NCBI GenBank assembly: GCA_025617375.2
Contig: JAMYGW020000004.1
Coordinates: 2,046,001-2,110,000 of the forward strand
Direction of reading: 5' to 3'
DNA length: 64,000 nucleotides
Source: Acarospora socialis
Lineage: Eukaryota; Ascomycota; Lecanoromycetes; Acarosporales; Acarosporaceae
Under the pieces are notes generated by a model. The model had not been told where the DNA came from. It saw nothing but the letters and a program-made list of their open reading frames with translations, and searched no databases. Shown one piece after another: positions 10,273 through 21,869 of the stretch (its first letter is position 1; the number at the start of each line of letters is the position of its first letter). Made by a program: the position numbers and the translations under genes.

Positions 10273-11926
10273 ATGGGAACGGTGGACTCGCCCGCTATCA
10301 TCGTGGCCCGCTTTCTCAAGGCCAACCACTACAATAAAGTATAGCATTATCCATGATTCTGTGTGCACGCTGACTGACTCGAGTTCCCCGGCGATAGACG
10401 CTCGAAGTTTTCCTGCGTGAAGCGGGGTTGCCCCTGGAAGCTGGCATTATAGAAAAAGGGGGCTTGACGATTGAACATATACTCGAAGAGAAGAAGACTT
10501 TTGATTTGAATGTTCATTTTGAGAGGGTCGGGGTCGCGGATGATGATAGGAGATGGAGTCTTCCAGGTACAAGTCTCGGTTTCTTTTCCTGGGTGACTCT
10601 CTGCTGGTGACAGAACGTACACTCCATGTGACAATTGATCTAGCCCTGTAACAAGTCTGGATTAACCGCAACTACTCAATTTCCCTTATTTAATTGAGCA
10701 GATGGAGTGCACCGTTGAGCTCAAGGGCGTTTATATCCAGTAAGCTGACAGATAAAGCTCCCTCAACTCCTACCATCGTGGACACTCTTCCATCATCCTC
10801 AAATCTACTTTATGTTTCGGTAGAGCCCTTCCAGGCAGATCTGTCAAGAGAGCCTTTGCAATGCCTCCTAGTCACTACGGCAGACCGTCGTCTACATCGA
10901 CTCAGCGTTGAACCGCCTTTCCCTACGCTTGTCTCTAATAGTCGTGTCCATGAGTCCCCGGTTCTATCATGCTCGATATTGGCTAGAAGATACGTCATTA
11001 CCACGAGCATGTCCGGCCAGGTGCTATTGTTCGACCTTGAGAACTACGCCATATTGGAAGAGCGGAGAGATCATAAAAAATACGTAGTTAGAGTGACTGT
11101 ATCGGAAGATGAGGAAGGTGCCTGGGTTGCCACAGCAGGCTGGGATGCCAAGATTCTCCTATATCGTCTCCAGTTTTCACCTGGGGACCAGAGTCCTCTC
11201 CTTGGCCCACCGATCGCTTCTCTCACTTTAGCCACCAATCCCGAGGCCATTCTATTCGTCCAACATCCGGAATTTGCAGAACCAGTGCTGATTGTCTCCC
11301 GCCGGGCCTCGACGTCTCTTTACTACTATTCCCTTCCTCCGCGGCCTGACACCAATGCAGCATCGATAGTTCCAGCCCAGCTTCAGCTCCTGGGTGGACA
11401 AAATCTAGCACCGCATTCGAACGCCTGGATTGCCTTTTCTCCTTCGTTCCTAGCCCTGTCTCCGACTGATCCCACATTACTAGCGGTTGCTACATCCGCC
11501 GTACCGCACATGAAGTTGATCATAGTGCGGCTGCTGCTGCCCCCACCAACGACTCGGTCTACACCAGCTGCCGGTCCGATCAGTCAAGCGGAGCAATCCC
11601 GCGCAGCTTTAGCTACACAAGATCGAGAGGATGCAGCCATTATGACCCATACAAGTACACTCGCACCGCAAACACTGTATTCGACGCCCCAGGTCTGTTG
11701 GCGGCCCGACGGGACTGGTGTCTGGGTGAACGGAGACGACGGCGTGTTGAGGGGAGTGGAGGCAAAGACGGGAAAAATCGTGGCTACTTTAAGAGGAGGA
11801 CATGATGTAGGAAGTAAGATCAGGACCATCTGGGGCGGACTGGTACATGTTGGTGATAGAAAGGAGGAATGGGTTGTAAGCGGAGGCTTTGATAGAAGAT
11901 TGATCGTCTGGCGCGTCGATGATTAA
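10273..11926 (+). CDS. LisH and WD40-repeat protein
   Basis: Exons read as 10273-10338, 10398-10566 and 10752-11926 (469 residues). The first two exons join to give a LisH dimerisation motif at residues about 8-35 (IIVARFLKANHYNK then TLEVFLREAGL), split by a 59-nt intron. The third exon holds WD40-like blades such as YVITTSMSGQVLLFDL, WVATAGWDAKILLYRL and a final WVVSGGFDRRLIVWRVDD. The acceptor at 10751 is chosen because it is the first one that keeps frame with the WSLP/KAPSTPT junction; it makes a 185-nt intron, long for this window, and is the weakest boundary. Proteins of this plan are usually scaffolds in ubiquitin-ligase or microtubule-linked complexes; the partner here is unknown. 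Confidence 0.8.
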
Positions 11927-12447
11927 GTAACTAGCAGCATATAGGGCAGCCAATGCCCCTAGATGCACGATTCCATAGTCCTAACAATTCACCACGTGCT
12001 TTCAAGCTCAGTTGACAACAGTCTCTGCCACTTCAACCTCTGCAGTGGGTATACAACACCGTTGAAGTTGTAGTAGTGGTTGTCTAAGCTCGGCAGTCAA
12101 TAGTGCATTTGACCTGCTCTCCATGCACTCTCACGCCACACAATCAAGAAGGAGGGTGTTTGGTAATGAGCAGGTCTGGTAATAGGTCTTGGCACGTTTA
12201 GAAAACTTCCTTCAGCAACCGTGCATAGGAGAGCAGACGGAGCTGTACACACATATGCCTTGGGAACTTTGAGGACTGCGAACGGGAGATGACGTACTTC
12301 GAAGGCAGAAGCCCATCGAGTGTATGACTGCGAAAAGTGCGCGGGGATTTCTTCAAGTGCTGCCAAGCAAAGGAAGACCCTGGGATTGCATTCAGCTATG
12401 AAAGTTTCGAAACCCCTTTCTGGTATCTCGTGCGCCCCTCGCCCCGC
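11927..12447. other. Convergent intergenic region
   Basis: The 3' ends of the LisH-WD40 gene (+) and the eL29 gene (-) face each other here. No gene is seen. Confidence 0.5.
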
Positions 12448-12861
12448 CTATGCAGCGTCTCTCTTCCCTTCCTTCACCTCCTTCTGCATTACCAAGATAT
12501 ATTAGCAAGTATTTCATAGTACGATGTCTCTCCGTGGTTTGAATGTGCATTGTACGCACCAAAGCCTTCATCGTGCCGTGTAGCGCATGTCTATGATTTC
12601 TGCGAAACTTTGGGTCTGTGCCCTTGAGGGAAGGATAGCGGTGAGTTTTCGGCTTCTTGATACTGTTGTAAAAGGTCAGCCAAGCGAACACTCGTGGTAT
12701 AATCGGGTTGAAGGCAGCGTTATTCTCTAATCGCAATCGGCGCATACCCGTTGCGGTGAGCTTTTTTGCTTTGGTTATGTTGAGACGAGTTCTTTGATTC
12801 TGCATAGCATGTGATTAGAATCGAGACAAGTATCGCAGGATACATGCTACATACTGGCCAT
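12448..12861 (-). CDS. 60S ribosomal protein eL29 (RPL29)
   Basis: A 65-residue ribosomal protein in four exons: 12855-12861, 12748-12799, 12560-12662 and 12448-12483 on the minus strand. The first coding exon is only 7 nt (Met, Ala and one base of Lys). The joined protein reads MAKSKNSSQHNQSKKAHRNG, then IKKPKTHRYPSLKGTDPKF, then RRNHRHALHGTMKAL and KEVKEGKRDAA, matching eL29 throughout. It is a small basic protein of the large cytosolic ribosomal subunit. All three introns (55, 85 and 76 nt) have GT..AG ends and keep frame. A simple open-frame search shows only a misleading 137-codon frame over the middle exons. Confidence 0.93.
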
Positions 12862-13257
12862 CGTAACGGTTGCTATACTGATGGAATTTGTCGTGGTTGT
12901 CGTCGCCTACAGAATTGACACTGTGCGCTAGATTTCGGCTAGGGTTGAGATTGTGCTTAGTCATCAACTTTGATAGGGCGTGTAGTCTTATCCCAGCTCC
13001 ACGATCTACCGCACTCTGCCTTTGTGGCCTCCAATTGATATGTATTCAAATCCCTCAGTTACTTCATCAATGCAGACGAGCTTATTCACACAAATCATAC
13101 AAATATAGAGGAGCTTATGATGAAGTATACCACGTCCCAACCGAGAGCCAATACATGCTGCTTTTCACAGTGGCTAAATCGATTATACTCAACTATGATA
13201 CCAGATGGAACGCGAAGGATATATACACGAATAAAAAGGTAATAGGTGCCGGAATAT
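12862..13257. other. Intergenic region upstream of the eL29 gene
   Basis: About 400 bases between the stop of the peroxisomal carrier gene and the eL29 start, both on the minus strand. It should contain the ribosomal-protein promoter; I recognise no specific site. Confidence 0.45.
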
Positions 13258-14451
13258 TCACTTTGGCACTATCGGCAATACGTGCTTAGCTTTGGCCGCT
13301 GCCGCTTCGGCCGCCTGCTGTAGCTTCGTGGACTTGACTCTCCGTAGGTAGGCAAAAAGCACAACAAAGAGAATTTCCATCCTGGCGCTCAATATCAGTA
13401 TGCTGTTGTAACGTACCCAATGTGCGTCTACTCACCTTTCTTTGGTCATCATCAGCAACCCTTGCACGAGCACTCCCTTGGTGATCTGAGGGACGATGCC
13501 TTTGAAGAGACCTGTTGTGCCCTCATGGTCGATAATGTAGGACATGACTTCGATGAAGCTCTTAAAAGGTCGTCCATTTCTCGCTGGCGGTGGTCTTGAT
13601 TGAAGGCCAACTTTAGCAACAATAAGGGGTTGAGTCACTATTGTGGCGAGAGATTTAGACATCGCGCCAAGCACTGCAGTCGTCGCTGAATTAGTTCTGC
13701 CCTTCTTTGAATCAAAGGTGGACAGAGTACGACATACGGAACGCCTCCCACGGTCTCAGATTGACCTTTCCAGGAAAGAGAATAATCCTTAATCTTTGAT
13801 ATGCGCCGTAAGTGATAGCCGGGTTCACGACCAGCACCAGACTGGCTTTCAAGCCCCTCCACAAACCAGTCCAGCCATCGTCGCTATTCACAACCTCTCT
13901 GCCTGTATCGATCAAACCCTTCTTGTCGCCCTTCGGTTGTGTTTGCTGTCGAGTAGTCACAACTGCCACCGGTATTGTAAAGACTTGTGCGATAGCGCCA
14001 GCCAGGGCCCCGAGCGAAAGCTCAATTGCGGTACTTGGTGGTTTTTGTAGTTTCTGTGAGGATAGATACAACGTCCGGACCACTGAGTACCAATAAAAGT
14101 AGGCAAAGTTCGTAGAACCCACACCGATCAGAGAGCCATAAATCCCGTTGTAGAGACCAGTGAGCCCCTCATCTTGAACGATTTTCGATACCGCATCGAG
14201 AGTGGAAGTATAATGAACCTCATCGGTAGTGAGGGGCTCCTGGTCTGTTGGTCGACGCTTGACTTGAACTTGCAGGCGAGTTTTCACCCTACTCGAACGC
14301 AAACGGTTCAGACCGAAACCATTAGATGAGAATTGGATGGCACCTACATATCGAGCGGATAGACCATAGCATTTGCGAGAATGGCACCTGTTGCACCGGC
14401 CAAGGCATTACCCCACGGAGGCAACGCCACTGGCTTTGATTGCGCCGCCAT
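13258..14451 (-). CDS. Peroxisomal adenine nucleotide carrier (ANT1/PMP47 type)
   Basis: Exons on the minus strand are 14348-14451, 13738-14288, 13436-13673 and 13258-13381, giving 338 residues. It is a mitochondrial-carrier-family protein with three repeats: signatures YPLDMVKTRLQ at the first, IPVAVVTTRQQTQ at the second and QPLIVAKVGLQ at the third. The TTRQQT form of the second signature and a C-terminus beginning MEILFVVLFAYLRR point to the peroxisomal branch, which exchanges ATP for AMP across the peroxisomal membrane to feed fatty-acid activation. Splicing restores TKER-MEIL across the last junction. Introns are 59, 64 and 54 nt. The substrate is inferred from the family. Confidence 0.9.
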
Positions 14452-14952
14452 CGTGATATTTGCCCAAATATAGGATGCCTCTCGCTATCTCAGTCCTCCG
14501 GCAACAGGTGAAGCGGACCCCGTTGACGGATGATGGAAGTAGGTGACACCGAGGTGTGATCGAAAGAGGCCGTTAGGATGCGGAATGAAACGCTCAGACG
14601 ATCGAGAAAAGCATGCTAAGGCAGTGAGCACTACGCTGAGGATTGAAAAAGATCTGATTTTGGTTGTAGCAGCTGCCCGCCTCCCGAGGCGTATGTGATC
14701 TTACCGAGGTTAACCCAACCACGGTACTAGCGAGAGACCAGTGGGGGCGTCTTTGTGCAGCCGCCGCTAAGATAAAGGTGGGGAGTGAGTTGCCTCTCGA
14801 TGCTAAAGGGTCGAAGTCCTTAGCTCGAGTCCGTACACCTTACAGTAAATCTCATTGACATATCAAGTCAAACCAACTGTCTTATGCCTATGAATGGATT
14901 GGGTCTTGAATACATAGCAAATAGCTGTGCTACCAAAAGATGAGACTATCAC
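14452..14952. other. Divergent intergenic region, carrier / palB
   Basis: About 500 bases between two genes that point away from each other, so it probably carries both promoters. I saw no PacC-type cluster that I would claim. Confidence 0.45.
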
Positions 14953-17825
14953 ATGTCGAAAAAATCGACTGAGGATGAAGCACTTGAGGCTGCAGTTAAC
15001 GCCGCTGAGTGTTGTATGCGCGCCTTGAGGAATACTACGGACGAGAACGAGAAGAGGCGCCTCGATGAGCGATGCCGCATTCTGCTGGAGCGAGCAGAGC
15101 GCATCAAAACCTCCACAAAGTCGGGACGAGACGGTAGACACTGGGCTCAGGATACATCGAACCAGGGACTGACACCTCTCGGTGCGCCTCAAAAGCTGAC
15201 AGAGCCTCTGTCAAGCAGAAAACTTTCAACTCGTGAGCAAATCATTCTTCTGGAGGGCTCCAGATTGAATGGATCCGTGTTCCCACCATGGAAAGGCCCT
15301 CCTGAACCCTGTGAGTTCGAGCTCAAGGCCGGACAGGATCGTTTCATGTATGTAGAGTGGATCTAGAATTCGTATTTCCTTCATCAAGACGTGACCATGC
15401 TCGAAAGTGTGTCTAACTCACATAGAGACACTGCAGAGTTGCGCCTATCAAGCTCGCAATTGGAGGTCTTCGATGGCTGGAAGAGGCCCGAAGAAGTCTT
15501 CTCGGCACAACATCCTGGGATCAAGAACGGGGATGCTGAGCTTGGCCCAACAATGGTTTCACAGGCTAAAATTGACCTTGTGCAAGATATCACTACAGAT
15601 TGCTCTGTCGTTGCGAGCCTGTGCGCTGGTACGGCACGAGCAGAGCGTGGGCATGGCAAGGTAGGCAATGATTGGTATGACAAGGCTGAGTCTAGAATGT
15701 GCTGAGTCTTACCATTGCAGATCATTTCGTCGATAGTATATCCCTATGATCAAGATGGGATGACACCTTCCATGTCTCAAAATAACAAATATGTCTTCCG
15801 TCTTCACTTCAATGGGACCTTCAGAAGGGTCGTGATTGACGATCGTCTACCAGCTTCTAGCACCTCCAGGTCATTACATGTCATCGACCGGAATAACCCA
15901 AGACTACTCTGGCCAGCGCTGATTGAAAAAGCTTACCTGAAGGTCAGAGGTGGGTATAATTTCCCTGGCAGTAATTCAGGTACCGACCTCTGGGTCTTGA
16001 CGGGCTGGATACCAGAACAGGTGTTTCTTCAAAGGTGAACTGCTTCCCGGCGATCTATCTTCTAGTTGTTACAACACCTTTCTTTTGGCGGTGCAATCCG
16101 TCTCAGGGGTTCATGACAGTTTGAGATTCTATTCCATATCTGCTGATACTCTATACGTATAGTGAAGATATCGTGCCAAGCAGGCTGTGGCAGCGCGTTC
16201 ATAATGCCTGGAATCATGGTGATGTTCTGCTTACTATGGGCACAGGAAGATTGACTGAGAAGGCGGAGGATGGCCTTGGTCTGGCGGGGGAACACGACTA
16301 TGCAGTACTGGATATGAAGGAGATCGGCGAACAACGGCTTATTCTTGTTAAAAATCCATGGTCGAGAGGAACCACTTGGAAAGGAACTTTACGGGTATGT
16401 GATATGGGAAGAAATAGCAAGGAAGACGAAGACGCAAAAGCGTTAACGCAGCGCTTTGAGGGTGGCATGCACGATACATGTTCAAGTGAGCCGGGTACCT
16501 TCTGGATAGACCTAGACAACGTCTTTCAGCACTTTGAGTCCATATACTTAAACTGGAATCCGGGGTTGTTCTCTTGCCGGCAAGACCTTCATTTCTCCTG
16601 GGATATTACCACTCATCGCAGCGCTCTGGGATGCTTCTTTGGCAATCCGCAGTATTCCATCAAGACAAGCACAGGTGGTATTGTGTGGCTTCTTTTAAGC
16701 AGGCACTTCCAAACGGCTCGGTTCAATGACGTATCGGAACCTTTCCAGCCAGAGTCTGCTATGCACCACGGCGTAGGATTTATAAGTCTATATGCCTTTA
16801 AATATGCAGGACAGCGAGTGTTTCAGAGTGATGGCGCCTTGCAGCGTGGTCCGTATGTCGATTCGCCAAATACGTTGTTACGCCTTGACGCGGCGCCGAA
16901 CATTGACTACACCGTCGTAGTCTCAGAACAATACCTTCCATGGTCCAAACACAATTTCACCCTCACCGCTTTGTCGCTCAGACCTCTCGTCATTGCGGCT
17001 GCACCAGAGAAGTATACATTCCGCACCGAGCAGGAAGGAGCCTGGAGTCGTCTCAGTGCTGGAGGGAATGCTAACTCACCTTCTTACCCCTCGAACCCGC
17101 AATTCTCACTTCAACTACCAGCCTCGTCAGACATTGCTCTCCTGGTGGAGACCAGCAAAGAAGATCTTTCGGTGAACGTCAAGCTTGTATGGGCTGGTGG
17201 TAAGCGTGTCACAAGCCTTACCACAAGAGATATCGCTGGTGATAGCGGAGAGTATCGGCGTGGCTCCGCCCTGGCCGAAGTTCGAAATGTACCGGAAGGA
17301 ATCTACACAGTGGTCTGTTCTACATTCGAGTCCGGTCAGCTCGGCAAATTCGTGCTTCGGACCGGCACCATGGTGAAATGCATCGTCAAACCAGTACCTG
17401 TCGAAGGGGCTGGAAGACTCAGGCCGTGGGTGCCGGCGGCTTGCTTCTTGCCAGGCGTCGAGAAACTGTTGGCCTCACTTTCAGTTCGAAGAATTACGCG
17501 GTTGATGGTGACTGCTCGTCATCAAGCGCGACCTGTCGGAGAACCTGCTTCTGCCCGCTCGGCTCTCAAGGTCAGTCTCGAGCTGGGACAGAGGGCCAGC
17601 ATGGCTGTTCTCGCAGTCAGTGCCAATGATGACTTCAGCGACTCGCCAGCAGGAGTGCGTGTTCCAGATATCGACCTGCAACCTGAGATGCGGGGTAAAG
17701 GTGGACTGTGGCTAGTGATTGAGAGACTAGGTGGATCTGGTGCTGAGAAAGAGGAGCGTGTCGATGTTGAGTTGCTAAGTGAAGGCCCGGTAGAGATAGG
17801 CCCTTGGGCATCTGCCGCCGAGTGA
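14953..17825 (+). CDS. palB: PalB/RIM13-type calpain-like cysteine protease
   Basis: Exons are 14953-15347, 15426-15660, 15721-16034 and 16163-17825, giving 868 residues (Aspergillus PalB is of similar length). An N-terminal MIT domain (about residues 8-55) is followed by the calpain protease core. The catalytic triad is visible: Cys in DITTDCSVVAS (about 191), His in GEHDYAVLDM (about 359) and Asn in LVKNPWSRG (about 379). The third and fourth exons join as WIPEQVFLQ-SEDIVPSRLW. The C-terminal half carries calpain C2-like beta domains. PalB acts with the ESCRT-III machinery to cleave the zinc-finger factor PacC in the alkaline-pH pathway. Introns are 78, 60 and 128 nt. Confidence 0.93.
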
Positions 17826-18228
17826 GATTTGAGTTGGAGGGCTTGGTTGTCAATCGTAGAGGGCGTCAAGGTCCTAGTTCACAACTGAGCGCAAGGCCTG
17901 CGTCTTCTTTATAATATGACATTCGTCTCACGAAGATAATAAGCGCGTGTGTGGGGGACAGACCATCCCTCGGCCACTATTGATTATCCCAGTGAAATCC
18001 CTTGTAGCCTGAGAAAACCCCGGTGCTCAACTCCCCAGCCTGCACGACCCAATCCGTCGACAACACCGTTGGAAACCCCTGGGCGCACCCGTGTCTGAAA
18101 GATGGAAAAGAATCAAGGTAATATCAACACAAAGGGGGAATATCGCTACGGAACGTCATGTAGCAACTACGTAAACAGAAATAGGAAGTTATCCTGGAGA
18201 GAAGGATTTCGTGTGCTCATTGGGGCTA
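17826..18228. other. Convergent intergenic region
   Basis: The 3' ends of palB (+) and the C2H2 gene (-) meet here. Nothing else is seen. Confidence 0.5.
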
Positions 18229-20247
18229 TCATCCGCCCAGCCGTCGCCTCCTTCCCCGGTTGCCACCTTCGGGTCTCTGCGCCAGAACCTCCCGCAACTG
18301 GGCATCATCCTTGTCTTTATCCACATGATTGACGCGAACGTGTCTGCTTCGACACAACGCGGTTAGAGAGTCGGAATGCAACTTCCGGGGACTCCGGATC
18401 CTACCTCTGCAGATTATCCGGACGCGGATACTTGTGCTCCCGATCGGGACAGAACGGACACACATAGCCGGGAGAATCGTGGACCAAGCCGTGGCGATTC
18501 ATTTCGTTCTTTCTTTTGAATCCCTTGCCGCCTTCGGCACGAGGACAGCCTTTCACGGGACAGTAATGCGGTCGAATCTGCGAGTGTACATTTGCATGCG
18601 AACTGGGAATTCGCAGTTAGCGCCCGTATTTTGTTAGGAGACTCAAGTACGGACTTTAGCAGATATTGCGTTTGAAACGAGGGGGCAAGGCACCCCGGGT
18701 AATCACATTTAAAGCCGCCGGTGACGAGTGGTCCATTCGGCTGCGGTGCAGGGAGGTCAGAAAGAAGTCGAGCGCCGTCGACGCTCGTCCGGTGCTCATT
18801 GAGCGTTGCATCAGTACTAGGCGTGTAGCTTTCCGAACTGGGGTTACCGTCCGCTGAAGTTGGAGTGTACTTGTTCTCTCCGGCGGAAGGTGCTGCGTAT
18901 GGTGGACCATGCTCGTCGTTCTGCGATGCCCTGCGATGGGGATAGTAATGATGGTGACCTGGCTTCCCGGGCGGTGACATACTCGCTGGATCTTGGCTCT
19001 GACCGTATGGCTGTCGAGGCGGTGTGTCGCTGAATATACTTGCTGGTGACGTCTGCGTTGGTGGGTATTGACCTGGATAAGGACCAGGCTGGCGTTGCTG
19101 CGTGCTAATATATTGACCCGGTAACCTCCGTTCCAGCCCCGACGAGCTCATGGGAGGTGAGTGACCGCTCCCGCCACTTGCGGACGTAAACGACTGTCGG
19201 CTGTGGCATGGCATTCCATTGGTACGCGCATCGTGGTCTTTGACAGGGTGGTCGGCAAGTTGACTGAGCTGTGATACTATGGAGGGTAGACTTCGTTCGC
19301 CGTTCGGGGACTTGACTGAGTGAGAATGCGATGGGGATATCTGCATCGCCGGAAGCGTTTCCATGGGCGACCCTTCGGAAGCTGGTATTGTGAATTGTCG
19401 TAAATTCGGTGATGTTGCTTGTGAGCCGTTACTACTGAAACCATTTGAGGTGCTCCGCATCTTCGAGGGAGGGTGACCCGTCTTTGGTGAGCTTTCCTTC
19501 AGTCTTAAGAGTCCATCAACGGCAGCATCAGAGTCTTTCGCATCCATGACCATTGCAGATTCATCACTGGAAGGAACGTTGAAGGGTTTACCGGTGAGGC
19601 CATTCTGAGCATGACTTTTCACCGTCCGCAGATCGTCGCCGCTAGAGGACGGTGGCAGCTGCGTCTTATCAGAGGTGCCATTGATATATCTCGAAGGAAC
19701 GTCAATCGGTGCTTCATCGCCCTCGAGCAAACGTAGGGCAGCAGCAGCTTGTACACTGGTCGATGTCGCCGGAACATCCTCCCTCTCCTCCATCTCCTGA
19801 TCCGAGCTACTGGCCTCCGACTGAGAAGCAGAGTTCAGAGGCCTTCTCGCTACTTCTGATGCAATTTCCGGATGACTCGGGGCGAGGACGCTGATGAGCA
19901 CCGCGTCACCTTGCGATGGCCGAGTCTTCCGCTGACGATTAGAACGCCTTCGACTTTCTTTTGAGGGAGAATAACTGACGTGTTCAGGAGACGGCGCCGA
20001 CGCTTCAGGTGGAAGACTGGGTGGTGGTGAGATTTTGGGTTGATAATCGACCTTTATGGGCTGCAATAACGGTGAACGATTGAGGCCTTCGTCCGAGTCG
20101 TACGTATCTGTAGCCAGCTTCAAGACGGCCGCCGCAGGGCAGGCTGTGTACGTCCTGCGCGAGATGTCTGCTTACTAAACAAGGAATCTAAAAATTCGGG
20201 GAGAAATAGGAAGGAGCATATGCTTGGTCGACGGTAGGGCCACTCAT
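18229..20247 (-). CDS. C2H2 zinc-finger protein
   Basis: Secure exons on the minus strand are roughly 18655-20167, 18405-18602 and 18229-18343. The fingers are built by splicing: FKCDYPGCLAPSFQTQYLL is joined to NSHANVHSQIRPHYC, then CPVKGCPRAEGGKGFKRK, YVCPFCPDREHKYPRPDNLQ, and in the last exon RHVRVNHVDKDKDD. This block is a widespread fungal C2H2 family of unsettled function. The N-terminal 450 residues are Ser/Pro/Gln-rich and probably disordered. The start is uncertain: the long exon has no suitable ATG and stays open back to about 20170. The best candidate is a 4-nt first exon (20244-20247, Met) spliced to 20167, giving about 609 residues beginning MNISRRTYTACP. The donor after LL is GTCCGT, weak but needed for frame. 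Confidence 0.82.
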
Positions 20248-21869
20248 GAACGAGCTTAGGTCACCTGTCGACCGTGTGCTGGCTTATCGTCGATCGGTAG
20301 TTCTCTACGAGTATGTTAGCCTCGCTTGAACTCTAGGAGCCTAGTAGTTATGAAAGGATTGTGTATGTTCAGACAAGGCTAGCTATATGGAAGGGAACTA
20401 ACGACCCGTGCGAAGGGACTTGGATGACCTTTAGGAGCTTGGTACTTTTTAAGAAACGCATTGCCGACGGGTAAAGCTAGAAACAGTATATAGCGAACGC
20501 TCAAACATTGAGGTAGAACTATATTAGGCAGAACTTGGTAGGGGAAGGGAGTTCTCAGACTGAATTCCACAGTTGGCGGGGAGTCCACGCCAGCGGATAG
20601 CTGAGTAATCTTCAGTAACGGGGTCAAACCAAACGACACCATCATATGTGGAAACAGGAGGTCCAGGAGAAATTATCGCTAGGTGAGTGGCAAATGGTTG
20701 GTAAGGTATAGTTCGAGGAAACAATAATAACACGCCGTGTAGGTATCCTTAAGACAGACGATTGTTGGATTATCGCAGAGGCTTACCTCCAAACACTCTC
20801 CGGAAGAGCCTCAAAACCTTAAAATATCGAGAGCGATGACTGCGCGTATGGAGCCGAAATCGTTAGAAGCAATGGAATATTGCTAAGCCGAAGGGACTTT
20901 CAGACGGCAGACAAAAGGGCTTCGGTGAGTTCGAATTGGGAATGAGCGTTGGGTCCACGGGCGGTGTCGGCGGGGTTCACGGTGAGGCTGGTGTTGTGCC
21001 GTAGCCTAAGGTAGGTAAACTACCTAGTACCTAAGGCACTCGTCTGTACTTCGTACAAGTACAAGTACTCCCGTCTAATATCCTTCTTTTTCCCACTTGT
21101 TGCCAAGCTGCGGCGAAGACAATGAAGTATATTGGAACAGTTTGAAGATGGTCGCTTGTATGGAGGCGTCCAGAGACTGAGACGATCTGGCAAAACAGGG
21201 CTGACGGCTCTGGGCGGGGGGGGGGGAGGGTGGGGGCGAATGAATTGAGGGTGCGTTTTTGGGGGGGACAAGAGAGTACCTTACAGTGCTTACACATAAG
21301 GTAAGGTCGGCCACGGTTTATGAGGCTCTACCTTAGGTACCTAGGTAGTGCGTAGTTACGGAGTACGCTATGCATTTTACGGTAAGGTATGAACGTTAAT
21401 CTTAGCCTCGCTTATCCCTTTTCCCGAATCGTGATTGGATTGGGGCAGGGCTGACTCGACTGTAAGTACTCCACACAGTAACGGTACATGCAAGCCGCCT
21501 ACCGACCGACTCGTAACAAGAATGATCTCCTCTCAGCACAGCCTACGATAATCATAAGGTATGAATAGGTACTTGTGTTACCAATGTATCTGCAAGGACA
21601 CGATGGTTGCACGAGTGGTGGGTTACTTCTGCTGCAGTCAAGCTGCAATAATGCCTAAGGTAAATATATTTGTTGTATTCTCAAGTCGTATAAGGCAACC
21701 TTGTGCTATTCTGAACCCAGTGCACAACCGACACGCGGCAGCTCATGAGTCAGGGATTGGGGCTTCTGCTCTATTGATACTCGATAAGTTACGCTCTCGT
21801 AGTCACTCTAACTATCTATCCGCCCAAGACTATAATAGAAATTCAAGCCGAGACGCTGCCGCCACAACA
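20248..21869. other. Intergenic region with G-rich tract and TAGGT-type repeats
   Basis: About 1.6 kb without a supported gene. It holds two clusters of CCTAAGGTAGGTA-like palindromic repeats (about 21004-21040 and 21295-21370) and a guanine-rich tract between them. The part next to 20247 should be the C2H2 promoter. Confidence 0.5.
21212..21267 (+). repeat. Guanine-rich tract
   Basis: The + strand has a run of about eleven G preceded by GGGC and followed by AGGGTGGGGGCG, then, after 23 bases, T5 followed by seven G. Four or more G-runs in a short span could form a G-quadruplex. It is also a place where sequencing is error-prone, so the exact length should be treated with care. Confidence 0.7.
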
